From: an uncultured Afifella sp.
GTDB lineage: Bacteria; Pseudomonadota; Alphaproteobacteria; Rhizobiales; Afifellaceae
Length of the DNA stretch: 64,000 nucleotides
Reading direction: 5' to 3'
Assembly (NCBI GenBank): GCA_947259045.1
Contig: CAMYKZ010000010.1
Span: 1 to 64,000 of the forward strand
The notes beneath the pieces were generated by a model, which saw only the letters and a list, made by a program, of their open reading frames with translations, was not told the DNA's origin and searched no databases. Shown here one piece after another: positions 1-8,637 of the stretch. The first letter of the stretch is position 1. Every line of letters starts with the position of its first letter. Both the position numbers and the translations under genes were made by a program.

Positions 1-404
1 AGGCGACGGGGCTGGAATATGCCGAAGGCGCACTGGATCTGTGCCGCGCCAAGGGCCTGCAGGTGCACAAATTCGACCTTGAGGCCGAGGTCCGGTTTGA
101 CGGCAAGGCCGATATCGCCTTGAGCACGGAGGTCGCAGAACATCTGCCGGAAGCAGTCGCCGACCGCTACGTTGAGCTGCTGTGCAGGATCGGCAATCTC
201 GTCATCATGACCGCCGCGACCCCCGGCCAAGGCGGTACCGACCATGTGAACGAGCAGCCGAACGAATACTGGATTGAGAAATTTTCCGCCCGCGGATTTG
301 TGCACGACACGCAGCGCGACCTGGACTGGCGCGCGGACTGGCGCAATCGTTCGGTCGACCAGCACCGGGCGAACAATGTCATGGTGTTCGGGCCGGCTGA
401 ATAG
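1..404 (+). CDS. SAM-dependent methyltransferase, C-terminal part (5' end outside the window)
   Basis: The open frame is already running at base 3 and stops at TAG 402-404, so the gene is cut by the window edge; the GTG at 63 is internal, because the upstream codons (ATGLEYAEGALDLCRAKGL) continue the same protein. About 133 residues are visible. The stretch ADIALSTEVAEHLPE is the typical post-motif segment of class I methyltransferases of the Methyltransf_11/23 type, in which an acidic residue and 'EVAEHLP' follow the SAM-binding Rossmann core. The core itself (the GxGxG loop) would lie upstream. The substrate cannot be told. The next feature downstream is the tRNA region on the other strand. 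Confidence 0.75.
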   Translation, partial: ATGLEYAEGALDLCRAKGLQVHKFDLEAEVRFDGKADIALSTEVAEHLPEAVADRYVELLCRIGNLVIMTAATPGQGGTDHVNEQPNEYWIEKFSARGFVHDTQRDLDWRADWRNRSVDQHRANNVMVFGPAE

Positions 405-570
405 CTGGCGTGGCGCAGGCTGAACCGGCGGCTTATTTCCCGGACGGCGCAATCCGCCGCAATTGTCCGAACCGGATTTTTGTCGAGCCATTCGATCCCT
501 GCCGCGGCCCTCGGGGCCTTGGCATTCTGCGCCTTCAATTGATTCACTGGATCAATTGATCCGGCTTGAA

Positions 571-744
571 TGGTGGAGCCGATCGGGATCGAACCGACGA
601 CCTCGTCCCCCGAAGGGCGCTCTCTGCCAACTTGATCGCAGGTGTCAGGGTTGTGAATGGTGGAGCCGATCGGGATCGAGCCGACGACCTCGTCCCCCGA
701 AGGGCGCTCTCTGCCAACTTGATCGCAGGTGTCAGGGTTGTGAA
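571..744 (-). repeat. Two tandem 87-bp units, each carrying a tRNA-Ala 3' half
   Basis: Units at 571-657 and 658-744 are identical except for one base (A/G in the T-loop region), and they run head to tail into the intact tRNA-Ala gene at 745-820. Read on the minus strand, the last 37 nt of each unit match the 3' part of the tRNA exactly or with one change: the 3' side of the anticodon stem, variable loop, T arm, acceptor 3' strand and CCA. The segment before that still resembles the D arm (GTTGGCAGAGAGCGC against GTTGGGAGAGCGC). The anticodon loop is replaced by a CCC-TTCG-GGG hairpin, and no 5' acceptor strand can pair. They are tRNA pseudogenes or 3' fragments, not functional tRNAs. They may be old attachment-site duplications or slipped copies. 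Confidence 0.85.
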
Positions 745-820
<76 letters not shown>

Positions 821-1101
821 ATTCGTGCCGTGCAGGCGATTGAGCGATGCCCGGCAGGCGTACGGCAATTATGAAACCGGGCGCGGGCGTGTCAAGTCAG
901 TTGCCGTTTGTTAATCCATTTGAAACCGGTTGAATGGTTATATCATTCCTCCACTGGAAGGTGTATTCATTGCACCTTTCCAAAAACAGGCCATTTGGCT
1001 GTTCGGATGGTTTTCGCCTGGGAATTCCCACGTTCAGGCGAACTGATGCGGTTCGGCTCTCATGCCGGCCGCATCGTTTTTCTTTTTGTCTTTCCTGGAA
1101 A
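821..1101. other. Intergenic region between tRNA-Ala and the anti-sigma gene
   Basis: About 280 bp, more AT-rich than its surroundings. I see no convincing gene. An imperfect hairpin (GGAAGGTG at 956-963 against GCACCTTTCC at 971-980) is present, but it has no clear T-run, so its role is unknown. The region must contain the tRNA promoter, which reads leftwards. Confidence 0.4.
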
Positions 1102-1857
1102 TCACTCTTCGCGGATCAGCTTGCCGGTATAGACAATCGGGCCTGTGGCGGCGCCGGTCGGCGAGCCGCCCTTCGGTTCCAGGGTGATGGCGATCAGGCC
1201 GCTCCGGTTGCCCGGCGTCAGTTCGGGGATCGCCTCAGACAGCACCCGGGCGGCATTTTCCTCATCGACCACGCCGAGCGAGCGGGCGGCGGTGTTGTCG
1301 TCGATATACCAAAGTTCCAGGCTCTTGTCGGCGGGCACCGTCGCCGTCAGGGTGCGGACTGAGACCGTGCCGGCCCCGGTGTCGACGGAGACGATCATCG
1401 CCGGTTCGCGGCCATCGGCATCGACGACGGCGACAAAGCGGCCGCTTTCGTCAGGAGCCGGTTGAATCGGGGCTGTACCGAAGTAGGCGGCGAAGGCAAG
1501 GGCCGCCGCCAGCGCGCCGGTCGCCAGCGTTGCGCCGCGCCAGAAGCGGACGCTGCGGCGCAGCTGGACGACATTCGACGGCTGGCCGGCCGAACCCGAA
1601 TTGTCGGCCGGATCGTCGCGTTGCCGCGCGGCACTCATGTCGGCGATGGCCGCTTCCAGCGCCGCCCAGACAGAGCGCGGCGGGGCTTCGCCCGGCACGG
1701 TATCGTTCAGCGGCGCAAGCCGGGTCTGCCAGAAGGCCACGGCGTCGCGCAATTCCGGGTCGCTCTGCATGGCGCGCGCAAAATCGGCGCGCTCCGTGCC
1801 GGAAAGCGTTCCCAGGACAAATTCGCCCGCGGCGATGTGCTGCTCTTCGGTTGCCAT
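1102..1857 (-). CDS. Anti-sigma factor of the RskA (anti-sigma-K) type
   Basis: 251 residues from the ATG at 1857, chosen because it overlaps the sigma factor stop codon (TAATG coupling). The N-terminal ~90 residues form a zinc-less anti-sigma-like domain (ATEEQHIAAGEFVLGTLSG, then DPELRDAVAFWQTRLAPL). A basic linker and one membrane helix follow (GATLATGALAAALAFAAYFG, about 130-150). The C-terminal periplasmic domain has the RskA hallmark SLELWYID...SLGVVDEE and ends ..GPIVYTGKLIREE. In this family the protein holds its cognate ECF sigma at the membrane and releases it on a signal, often by proteolysis. The partner is the gene just upstream (1857-2423). The trigger and regulon cannot be seen. 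Confidence 0.85.
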   Translation of the reverse strand: MATEEQHIAAGEFVLGTLSGTERADFARAMQSDPELRDAVAFWQTRLAPLNDTVPGEAPPRSVWAALEAAIADMSAARQRDDPADNSGSAGQPSNVVQLRRSVRFWRGATLATGALAAALAFAAYFGTAPIQPAPDESGRFVAVVDADGREPAMIVSVDTGAGTVSVRTLTATVPADKSLELWYIDDNTAARSLGVVDEENAARVLSEAIPELTPGNRSGLIAITLEPKGGSPTGAATGPIVYTGKLIREE

Positions 1858-2423
1858 TATCCCTCCAGACACCCCCGAAGCGATTTCAGAGCCCGGTGCA
1901 GCCAGGTCTTGATGGTGCCGACGGGGTTTCCCGTCCGCTCCGCCAGTTCGTCGCGCGAATAACCCGAACAATAAGCCAGCACGACGCAATCTCGCGTCTG
2001 CTCGTCAAGCTGCTCCAGGCAGTTGCGGAGGGCCTCGCGCATGACCGGATCGGCGTCCAGGCCGTCGGGCTGCGACAATTGCTGCAAAATCATTTCATCA
2101 TCATCGTGCCGGTTGGCAGTAATACGGTGTTCGACAGACCGGATCCGGTCGATCGCCCGGTTGCGCGCAATGGTGGCGAGCCAGGTGACCGGACGTCCGG
2201 CGGCAGAATCATAGGTTTCCGCTTTCTGCCAGACCCTGAGATAGGTTTCCTGCAGAATGTCTTCAGCCTGGCCCCTGTCCCTGATGATACGCAGGATGAC
2301 GCCGAAAAGTTTCGCTGACGTGGCGTCGTAAAGCCGGCGGAATGCGTCCGCGTCGCCTCCGGCTGTTGCCGAAAGCAGTCCGATCAGTTCGTCCGGATTA
2401 CCGGCGACGCTTTGCCCAGCCAA
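1857..2423 (-). CDS. ECF-family RNA polymerase sigma factor (SigK-like)
   Basis: 188 residues. Region 2 is clear (LYDATSAKLFGVILRIIRDRGQAEDILQETYLRVWQKA), followed by TWLATIARNRAIDRIR, and region 4 is near the end (CVVLAYCSGYSRDELAERTGNPVGTIKTWLHRALKSLRGCL). Length and layout match ECF sigma factors paired with RskA-like anti-sigma factors. The frame opens with TTG at 2423; an in-frame stop lies two codons upstream, so no earlier start exists, and the Shine-Dalgarno sequence is weak. Its stop overlaps the start of the anti-sigma gene, which implies one operon and balanced expression. Targets are unknown. Confidence 0.9.
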   Translation of the reverse strand: MAGQSVAGNPDELIGLLSATAGGDADAFRRLYDATSAKLFGVILRIIRDRGQAEDILQETYLRVWQKAETYDSAAGRPVTWLATIARNRAIDRIRSVEHRITANRHDDDEMILQQLSQPDGLDADPVMREALRNCLEQLDEQTRDCVVLAYCSGYSRDELAERTGNPVGTIKTWLHRALKSLRGCLEG

Positions 2424-2612
2424 GTGTTAACCCTTTTTTAACGAGCTGCCGCAATGTCCGCGCCGGTGCACGGCAGGGTTGGCCTCTTTTGCGCGCCATA
2501 ATGAGCATGTCCGGCAGCGCCGGGCAAGGGGGCCGTTAGGGTAACCGCAGACTTGAGCTTGTATCCCGCGTCCGGGGCGGCTACATGGGCGAGAGCCGGA
2601 AGGAAGAGCCAT

Positions 2613-2903
2613 ATGAGAGCCATACTCGATGTCGTGCTGCTGCTGCTGAACCTCTATTGGTGGATTGTCATCATCGCGATCATATTTTCATGGTTGTTTG
2701 CGTTCAACGTGATCAATTCCGGAAACCAGTTTGTCGCAATGGTTTCCAGAGCGCTGTACCAGATGACGGAGCCGGTGTTTCAGTGGTTTCGGCGTTTCCT
2801 CAAGCCGATCGGCGGGCTCGACCTGGCCCCGCTGGCGGTGCTGATCGGCATTTTCTTTATCCAGCGCGTCATCCTTTATTACATTTATCCCAGCGTCTTT
2901 TGA
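2613..2903 (+). CDS. YggT family membrane protein
   Basis: 96 residues from ATG 2613, preceded by GGAAGGAAGAG as ribosome binding site. Two hydrophobic segments (about 4-30 and 70-93) flank the typical YggT loop TEPVFQWFRRFLKPIGGLDLAPL. The family is conserved in bacteria and plastids and is linked to membrane organisation and osmotic response, but its biochemical role is not settled. It lies 10 bp upstream of a DUF167 gene, the standard YggT-DUF167 pairing, so the two are probably cotranscribed. Confidence 0.9.
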   Translation: MRAILDVVLLLLNLYWWIVIIAIIFSWLFAFNVINSGNQFVAMVSRALYQMTEPVFQWFRRFLKPIGGLDLAPLAVLIGIFFIQRVILYYIYPSVF

Positions 2904-2913
2904 GCGCCTGAGG

Positions 2914-3246
2914 ATGCGTCCGCAGGGCTGCATGCCGGATACGGCCTGGTCGGTCGCAGCCGATGCCGTCAGTCTGACCGTCCGGTTGACGCCGAAAGCC
3001 GACCGCGATGCGATCGGCGGCCTTATCCAGATGGCCGATGGCCGCACCGTACTGGCAGCCCGGGTGCGGGCCGTGCCGGAAAACGGCAAGGCCAACAAGG
3101 CGCTTGCGGTGTTGATCGCCAAACGGCTGAAGCTTGCCAAATCTTCCGTCACGCTTGCCGGCGGCGCCACCAGCCGCATCAAGGTGCTGCGCATCGACGA
3201 TGCCTCCCAAGCGACGCTTGACCGGCTGGCCGCGCTGGTGGAATAG
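2914..3246 (+). CDS. DUF167 (YggU) family protein
   Basis: 110 residues. The core shows the DUF167 signature: LTVRLTPKADRDAIGG, then VRAVPENGKANKALAVLIAKRLKLAKSSVTLAGGATSRIKVLRI. The first ATG is at 2914; a start at 2932 (MPDTAW) is also possible and would give the usual family length. The function of the family is unknown. It follows yggT closely and is followed without a gap by the next gene, so 2613-3849 is probably one transcript. Confidence 0.9.
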   Translation: MRPQGCMPDTAWSVAADAVSLTVRLTPKADRDAIGGLIQMADGRTVLAARVRAVPENGKANKALAVLIAKRLKLAKSSVTLAGGATSRIKVLRIDDASQATLDRLAALVE

Positions 3247-3252
3247 TTGCGC

Positions 3253-3849
3253 ATGCGTATTTTCATCTCATTCTGCCTCGGTCTGCTGCCGTTTGCCGCT
3301 GATGCGGCCGATATCGGCAGTGCCTACAGCAAGATCGAAGACGATAATTGCCGGCTGGTAGCTGAATACGAAGCCGGCGCGACGTCCGTCTGCGAGGGCC
3401 ATGCCGGGATCTGGATCCGGATCGACGACGGCGATGCCCGGGTTTCGGTGATTTTCGGGGTGGATCCCGACGCAGATCCCGAACTCGGGCGGCGGTTTGA
3501 AAGCTTTCAGAGTTTCAACAATATCGGCGACGTGATCGAATGGCGCTTTCGTGATGGTGAGCGGCCGTTTGCCGCCATCCTGCGCTGGCTGATTTCTGTG
3601 CACCAGGATACCGACGATTCAAACGAACGGAAAACCGGCCAGGTGCTGGTGATCAGCCGTGTCAGCGATGATTCAGGCCCGGGCTGCGTCGTCGGTTATG
3701 TCGATGCGCTGGTCAACAAGGACGCCAATGTGATGGCGCGCAAGATCGCCGATACGATGGCCGCGGACTTTCAATGCGATGTCGACGAACCGGTCTATCA
3801 CGGCGAGACCGGCCGGCTGTCCGGCCGCCCGATGCGCTCCACGCAATAG
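3253..3849 (+). CDS. Conserved hypothetical secreted protein
   Basis: 198 residues from ATG 3253; a TTG at 3247 is an alternative. The N-terminus MRIFISFCLGLLPFAADAA is a signal peptide with an AxA-like cleavage site. The mature part contains three cysteines in conserved-looking contexts (DDNCRLVAEYEAGATSVCEGHAGIWI; GPGCVVGYVDAL) and a late FQCDVDEPVY, so periplasmic disulfides are plausible. I recognise no enzyme motif. It begins 6 bp after the DUF167 stop and is likely the last gene of the yggT transcript. Confidence 0.7.
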   Translation: MRIFISFCLGLLPFAADAADIGSAYSKIEDDNCRLVAEYEAGATSVCEGHAGIWIRIDDGDARVSVIFGVDPDADPELGRRFESFQSFNNIGDVIEWRFRDGERPFAAILRWLISVHQDTDDSNERKTGQVLVISRVSDDSGPGCVVGYVDALVNKDANVMARKIADTMAADFQCDVDEPVYHGETGRLSGRPMRSTQ

Positions 3850-3883
3850 GGGGCCGGGTGTCATGCTTCCAGCGCATCCATTC

Positions 3884-4420
3884 TCAGACCTGAGCGCCGG
3901 ATAGACGTTTGATCGCATCGACGATCATCTGTTTGGCCTCGTCGGCATCGCCCCAGCGGACAATGTTGACCCATTTGCCGCCCTCCAGATCCTTGTAATG
4001 GGCAAAGAAATGCTCGATCTGAACCGTGGAGATTTCCGGCAGGTCGGAATAGGTGGCGACCTTTTCATAGCGCCTGGTCAGATGGTTCGACGGCACGGCG
4101 ATGATCTTCTCGTCGCCGCCGGCCTCGTCCTCCATCACCAGCACGCCGATCGGCCGGCAATTGATCACGCAACCGGGCACGAGCGCACGGGTGGAGGCGC
4201 ACAGAACGTCGATCGGATCGCCGTCATCGGAAAGCGTGTGCGGCACGAAGCCGTAATTGCCGGGATAGCGCATCGGCGTATAGAGAAACCGGTCGACCAC
4301 CAGGGTCCCGGCGTCCTTGTCCATCTCATATTTGATCGGCTCGCCGCCGACCGGCACTTCGATAATGACGTTGATGTCGTCCGGCGGGTTGCTGCCGGTG
4401 GTGATGGCGTCGATGCGCAT
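3884..4420 (-). CDS. ppa: Inorganic pyrophosphatase (family I)
   Basis: 178 residues, the usual length. It hydrolyses pyrophosphate to phosphate in the cytoplasm with Mg2+ and so pulls biosynthetic reactions forward. Visible landmarks are [44 protein letters not shown], the signature DGDPIDVLC with the metal-binding aspartates, and late [21 protein letters not shown]. The ATG at 4420 gives the family N-terminus (MRIDAI..). It is probably monocistronic, convergent with the 3253-3849 gene. Confidence 0.97.
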   Translation of the reverse strand: MRIDAITTGSNPPDDINVIIEVPVGGEPIKYEMDKDAGTLVVDRFLYTPMRYPGNYGFVPHTLSDDGDPIDVLCASTRALVPGCVINCRPIGVLVMEDEAGGDEKIIAVPSNHLTRRYEKVATYSDLPEISTVQIEHFFAHYKDLEGGKWVNIVRWGDADEAKQMIVDAIKRLSGAQV

Positions 4421-4627
4421 GGCGGAGCCCGATCTGTGATTTCCAGGGTTCGCCTGACCTAACGGCAGACGGGGCGGCTGGCAATGCTGCTTTTGTTCAA
4501 ATGGAAAATCAATTGGCTTTGCGATTGCCGCCCGGGTGACAAAAACCCTGCACCGTCCTGCAATGCAGGGCGACGCGCAGGGCCGAGGGTCCCCTTCAGC
4601 AGCCCGCTAACGCCGGAGCAACAGACC

Positions 4628-5149
4628 CTAAAGCGCCCATTCAAATATCAGCATCGGCATTTTCTTGCCGCCGATCATTTCTTCGATCCTGGCCACCTGC
4701 CGGCCGCCATGACCCTGATAAAAACCGGTCGCGCGGGCATTTTCTTCCAGAACCCGGACCAGCACATGATTGTATTTCTGCCGCCGCAACGCCGCACAGG
4801 CCGCCTTGAACAGCCGGCTGCCTAGGCCGAGACCCTGATATTCGGGCGCCAGATAGAGTTCCTGCACTTCACCGGCATCAGGCCTGCCATCCTTGCGGAC
4901 ATCCATCCGGGCCGGGCCGAAGGTGGCGTATCCGGAAATCTTGTCGCCGGCGCCCAGCACAAGAATATTGCGCCGCCTTTTGGCCGCATCAAACCACCAG
5001 GGCGCGCCGCGCCGGGCGATCATGCGCTGCAGATGCACCGCCGGTATGATGCCGCCATAGGCTTCCTGCCAGGACGCCGCATATGTCCCGGCGAGGCTTT
5101 CCGCATCAGCTGGCTGTGCCCGCCGTATGTCGATGACAAGACCGCTCAT
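4628..5149 (-). CDS. GNAT family N-acetyltransferase
   Basis: 173 residues. The beginning IDIRRAQPADAESLAGTYAASWQEAYGG is typical of GNAT proteins. The acetyl-CoA loop is LYLAPEYQGLGLGSRLFKAACAALRRQ (motif A, Q/R-x-x-G-x-G/A, around residues 104-130), followed by VLVRVLEENARATGFYQGHGGRQV (motif B). The acceptor substrate cannot be told. It is flanked by about 200 bp of non-coding DNA on each side. Confidence 0.85.
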   Translation of the reverse strand: MSGLVIDIRRAQPADAESLAGTYAASWQEAYGGIIPAVHLQRMIARRGAPWWFDAAKRRRNILVLGAGDKISGYATFGPARMDVRKDGRPDAGEVQELYLAPEYQGLGLGSRLFKAACAALRRQKYNHVLVRVLEENARATGFYQGHGGRQVARIEEMIGGKKMPMLIFEWAL

Positions 5150-5332
5150 GCCAGAAGGCTACGAAGGGATTCCGCTCAGGTCAAAGGGTAAGTTTGCCGC
5201 AAGCGATCACAAAGAATAACCGATTGGCCCAGACGGATGGTCTGCTCTGGATATTCCAGCCGAATCCGTTAGGACAATCAGCACTTCCCGACTGCTGTTC
5301 GTTCGGGGCACCCATCCGATAGGCTTCCGAAA

Positions 5333-6538
5333 ATGCCCAAACCAACTCTGAACATGCGCGAGTTTGTTGCGCTGTTTTCGCTGATCACCTCGCTGACCGC
5401 CGTCAGCATCGACGCCATGCTTCCAGCGCTCGGCGACATTGGCCGGGCGCTGAGCGTGTCAGACGCCAACGACACGCAGCTGATCGTGTCGATGTTCATT
5501 CTGGGCATGGTGTTCGGCGAAGTGATTTTCGGGCCGGTGTCCGACGCCATCGGGCGCAAGAAGGCCATTCTGATCGGCCTGCTGATCTATGCCGCCGGCG
5601 CAATGGTGGCGATGGCGGCATCGTCGATTGAACAGATCCTGATCGGCCGGATCATCCAGGGGATCGGCGCCGCCGGACCGAAAATCGCCTCGCGGGCGCT
5701 GATCCGCGACCAGTATGAAGGCGATGCAATGGCGCGCATCATGTCGTTCATCTACACGATCTTCATCCTGGTACCGATGATCGCCCCGGCGCTCGGCCAG
5801 CTTGTTGCCGGCATCGCCGGCTGGCGGGCGATCTTTGTGCTCTATCTGCTGTGGGCCGGCGCGGTCGCGCTCTGGCTCGGCGTGCGCCAGCCGGAAACGT
5901 TGACGCCGGACCGCCGGATCCCGATTTCGCTGCGCGCGCTGGCAAGCAATACCAAGCTCGTCGCAGGCCATGCCAGGGTCATGGCCTATACCGTGTCGGC
6001 CGGTTTCATCTTCGGGTCTCTGCTGCTTTATCTCAGCACGGCGCAGGCTCTTTTTCTCGACCTCTACAAGATCGACGAGCTGTTCCCGCTCTATTTTGCG
6101 CTTCTGTCGGTGGGCACCGGGCTGGCGTTTTTCATCAACAGCCAGCTGGTCATGCGCTACGGTATGTTTCGCCTGTCGGTGGTGGCGCTGAGCGGGCTGG
6201 CGCTGTTCGGCGGCCTGCTGATGGCGTCATCCTTGATGTTTGACGGCGTGCCGCCATTCGCTTTGTTCATGGCGCTGTGTTTCATGGCGTTTTCCTGCAA
6301 CGGCCTGCTGATCGGGAACCTCAACGCCATGGCGATGCAGTCGCTCGGCCGCGTCGCCGGGCTCGGCGCGTCTCTGGTCGCATCGATTTCCAGCCTTGTC
6401 GCGGTGATCATGTCGGTAACGCTCGGGCGATTTTACGACCAGAGCGCCCTGCCGCTGGCCGCCGGCTTCATGCTGGCCGGACTGGCCGCCCTGGTGCTGG
6501 TGCTGCTGGCGCGGAAAAGCCGCGCAGATGCTGTTTGA
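5333..6538 (+). CDS. Bcr/CflA-type MFS efflux transporter
   Basis: 401 residues with 12 predicted membrane helices. The start MREFVALFSLITSLTAVSIDAMLPALGDIG and the loop-2/3 motif GPVSDAIGRKKAILIG are characteristic of the Bcr/CflA branch of the major facilitator superfamily, which exports small drugs or metabolites by proton antiport in the inner membrane. GRIIQGIGAAGPKIASRALIRD matches the motif C region. The substrate cannot be predicted. The ATG at 5333 is used; MREF at 5354 is an alternative. Confidence 0.9.
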   Translation: MPKPTLNMREFVALFSLITSLTAVSIDAMLPALGDIGRALSVSDANDTQLIVSMFILGMVFGEVIFGPVSDAIGRKKAILIGLLIYAAGAMVAMAASSIEQILIGRIIQGIGAAGPKIASRALIRDQYEGDAMARIMSFIYTIFILVPMIAPALGQLVAGIAGWRAIFVLYLLWAGAVALWLGVRQPETLTPDRRIPISLRALASNTKLVAGHARVMAYTVSAGFIFGSLLLYLSTAQALFLDLYKIDELFPLYFALLSVGTGLAFFINSQLVMRYGMFRLSVVALSGLALFGGLLMASSLMFDGVPPFALFMALCFMAFSCNGLLIGNLNAMAMQSLGRVAGLGASLVASISSLVAVIMSVTLGRFYDQSALPLAAGFMLAGLAALVLVLLARKSRADAV

Positions 6539-6558
6539 CGTTCCACTCGCGCTGATTT

Positions 6559-6727
6559 GTAGGTCCCGGGTCTGCACAGCAGCATTTCTTGCTGCAGTGC
6601 GCACGGGATGACATTTCCGCGCCAAAATTAAATGGCGGACTCTTCCGGATCGCTATCGCACTAACCGAAACGTGTCATTCCGGGCGCACTGCGGTGCTCA
6701 GTACCGCTGTGCAGACCCGGGACCCAC
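6559..6727. repeat. Pair of inverted palindromic repeats (extragenic element)
   Basis: Two ~55-bp units face each other at 6559-6613 and 6673-6727. The outer 22 bases (from gtaggtcccgggtctgcaca) match the reverse complement of the right end with one mismatch, and the inner gcagtgcgcacgggatgaca matches the other unit less perfectly. Each unit is itself partly palindromic (cccggg...). Dispersed elements starting TGTCATCCCGGG and ending GACCCGGGACC are common between genes in alphaproteobacteria. The pair lies between convergent genes (MFS and bipA), where it could act as a bidirectional terminator. Confidence 0.75.
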
Positions 6728-6750
6728 GACTTAGCGCCAGGCGGCGCCCG

Positions 6751-8577
6751 TCAAGCCGCGCTCGCCTTGGCACGTTCTGCGCGCTTGCGCTCGTGCGGAT
6801 CGAGGATCGCCTTGCGCAGGCGGATATTTTCCGGCGTCACCTCGACCAGTTCATCCTCGGTGATATAGGACAGAGCCCGCTCCAGGCTCATCCTCATCGG
6901 CGTCACCAGCCGCACAGCCTCGTCGGTGCCCGACGCGCGCACATTGGTGAGCTGCTTGCCCTTCAGCACATTGACTTCCAGATCGTTGCCGCGGGTATGT
7001 TCGCCGACGATCATGGAATGATAGACCTTTGCGCCCGGCGAAATCATCATCGGGCCGCGGTCCTGCAGATTGTAAAGCGCATAGGCGACGGCTTCGCCCT
7101 GGCTGTTGGACAGCAGCACGCCGGTGCGGCGGCCGACGATTTCGCCCCGGAACGGTTCATAGGCGTGGAACAGCCGGTTGAGAATGGCAGTGCCGCGCGT
7201 ATCCGACAGAAGTTCCGGCTGATAACCGATCAGGCCGCGGGTCGGCACGTGAAACACCAGCCGCGTGCGGCCGCCGCCGGACGGCTTCATCTCCTGCATG
7301 TCGCCCTTGCGTTCCGACAGTTTTTCGATCACCGCGCCGGCATGTTCGTCATCGACATCGACGACCACCTCTTCGATCGGCTCCAGCCGTTCGCCACCTT
7401 CGCCTTCGCGGAAGACCACGCGGGGTTTGCCGATGGTCAGTTCGAAACCTTCCCGGCGCATGGTCTCGATCAGAATACCAAGCTGCAGTTCGCCGCGGCC
7501 GGCCACTTCGAAGGAATCCTTGTCCTTGCCCTCAGTAATATGCAGCGCGACATTGCCCTCAGCCTCGCGCATCAGCCGTTCGCGGATCACGCGGCTCTGG
7601 ACCTTCTTGCCTTCCTGGCCGGCATAGGGACCGTCATTGATGCGGAATGTCATGGACAGCGTCGGCGGATCGATCGGCTGGGCTTCGATAGGTTCGCTGA
7701 CGGACGTATCGCAGAGCGTATCGGCGACGGTCGCCTCGCTCATGCCGGCAAGGGTGACGATGTCGCCGGCTTCTGCACTGTCGATCGGCCGCCGCTCCAG
7801 GCCGCGAAAGGCCAGCACCTTGGAAACGCGGAAATTCTCTATTGTCTTGCCGTCGCGCGACAGGGCCTTGATATTCTGGTTCGCCTTGATGGTTCCCGAC
7901 GCGATCCGCCCGGTCAGCAGGCGGCCGAGAAACGGGTCGGCTGCCAGCGTCGTCACCAGCATGCGGAACGGACCTTCCTCGACCTCGGGCGCGCCGACAT
8001 GCTCAAGCACCAGATCAAGCAGCGGGCCGACGGTCTCGTGCGCGCCATCCGGCTCGGCTGCCATCCAGCCCTGTTTGGCGGATCCGTAAAGCACCGGGAA
8101 ATCCAGCTGTTCGTCGCTGGCGTCGAGTGCGGCAAACAGATCGAACACCGCATCGAGCACGAAATCCGGCCGGGCGTCCGGCTTGTCTATCTTGTTGATC
8201 ACCACTATCGGGCGCAGGCCCCGCGCCAGCGCCTTGGCGAGCACGAACTTGGTCTGCGGCATCGGCCCTTCGGCGGCGTCGACCAGCAGGATCGCGCCGT
8301 CGACCATGGAAAGAATGCGTTCCACCTCGCCGCCGAAATCGGCGTGGCCCGGCGTGTCGACGATATTGATGCGCGCATCGTTCCATTCCAGCGACGTGAC
8401 CTTGGCCAGAATGGTTATGCCGCGTTCGCGCTCCAGATCGTTGGAGTCCATCGCCCGCTCGTCAACCTGCTGGCCGGAGCGGAATGCCCCGGATTGGTTG
8501 AGCAGAACATCAATAAGGGTCGTCTTGCCATGATCGACGTGGGCGATGATGGCGACGTTGCGAAGCGCCGTATTCAT
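6751..8577 (-). CDS. typA: Translational GTPase TypA/BipA
   Basis: 608 residues, the full family length. The GTPase domain at the N-terminus has G1 [11 protein letters not shown]3 [14 protein letters not shown] and G4 [12 protein letters not shown]. It is followed by the EF-Tu-like domain 2, the EF-G-like domains III and V, and the BipA-specific C-terminal domain ([14 protein letters not shown].., ..[23 protein letters not shown]). In E. coli this ribosome-associated GTPase helps 50S assembly at low temperature and under stress. It is transcribed alone. Confidence 0.97.
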   Translation of the reverse strand: MNTALRNVAIIAHVDHGKTTLIDVLLNQSGAFRSGQQVDERAMDSNDLERERGITILAKVTSLEWNDARINIVDTPGHADFGGEVERILSMVDGAILLVDAAEGPMPQTKFVLAKALARGLRPIVVINKIDKPDARPDFVLDAVFDLFAALDASDEQLDFPVLYGSAKQGWMAAEPDGAHETVGPLLDLVLEHVGAPEVEEGPFRMLVTTLAADPFLGRLLTGRIASGTIKANQNIKALSRDGKTIENFRVSKVLAFRGLERRPIDSAEAGDIVTLAGMSEATVADTLCDTSVSEPIEAQPIDPPTLSMTFRINDGPYAGQEGKKVQSRVIRERLMREAEGNVALHITEGKDKDSFEVAGRGELQLGILIETMRREGFELTIGKPRVVFREGEGGERLEPIEEVVVDVDDEHAGAVIEKLSERKGDMQEMKPSGGGRTRLVFHVPTRGLIGYQPELLSDTRGTAILNRLFHAYEPFRGEIVGRRTGVLLSNSQGEAVAYALYNLQDRGPMMISPGAKVYHSMIVGEHTRGNDLEVNVLKGKQLTNVRASGTDEAVRLVTPMRMSLERALSYITEDELVEVTPENIRLRKAILDPHERKRAERAKASAA

Positions 8578-8637
8578 AATCGAAAATTCCTGTGAAATCG
8601 CCCGCTCAATAACCGATTTGTGCGCTGCGGTATAGGC

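Noticed and set aside
908-1362. Two small plus-strand open frames between the tRNA and the anti-sigma gene
   Set aside because: No ribosome site or recognisable motif, and the right part runs antisense into the anti-sigma coding region.
2438-2623. 61-codon minus-strand frames before yggT
   Set aside because: They run through the likely yggT and sigma promoter region and overlap the yggT ribosome site; no coding signal beyond an open frame.
6589-8595. 668-codon plus-strand open frame over bipA
   Set aside because: It is the antisense of the typA/bipA gene, whose protein motifs are complete on the minus strand. High GC keeps the complementary frame open; the product is His/Arg-rich and matches nothing.
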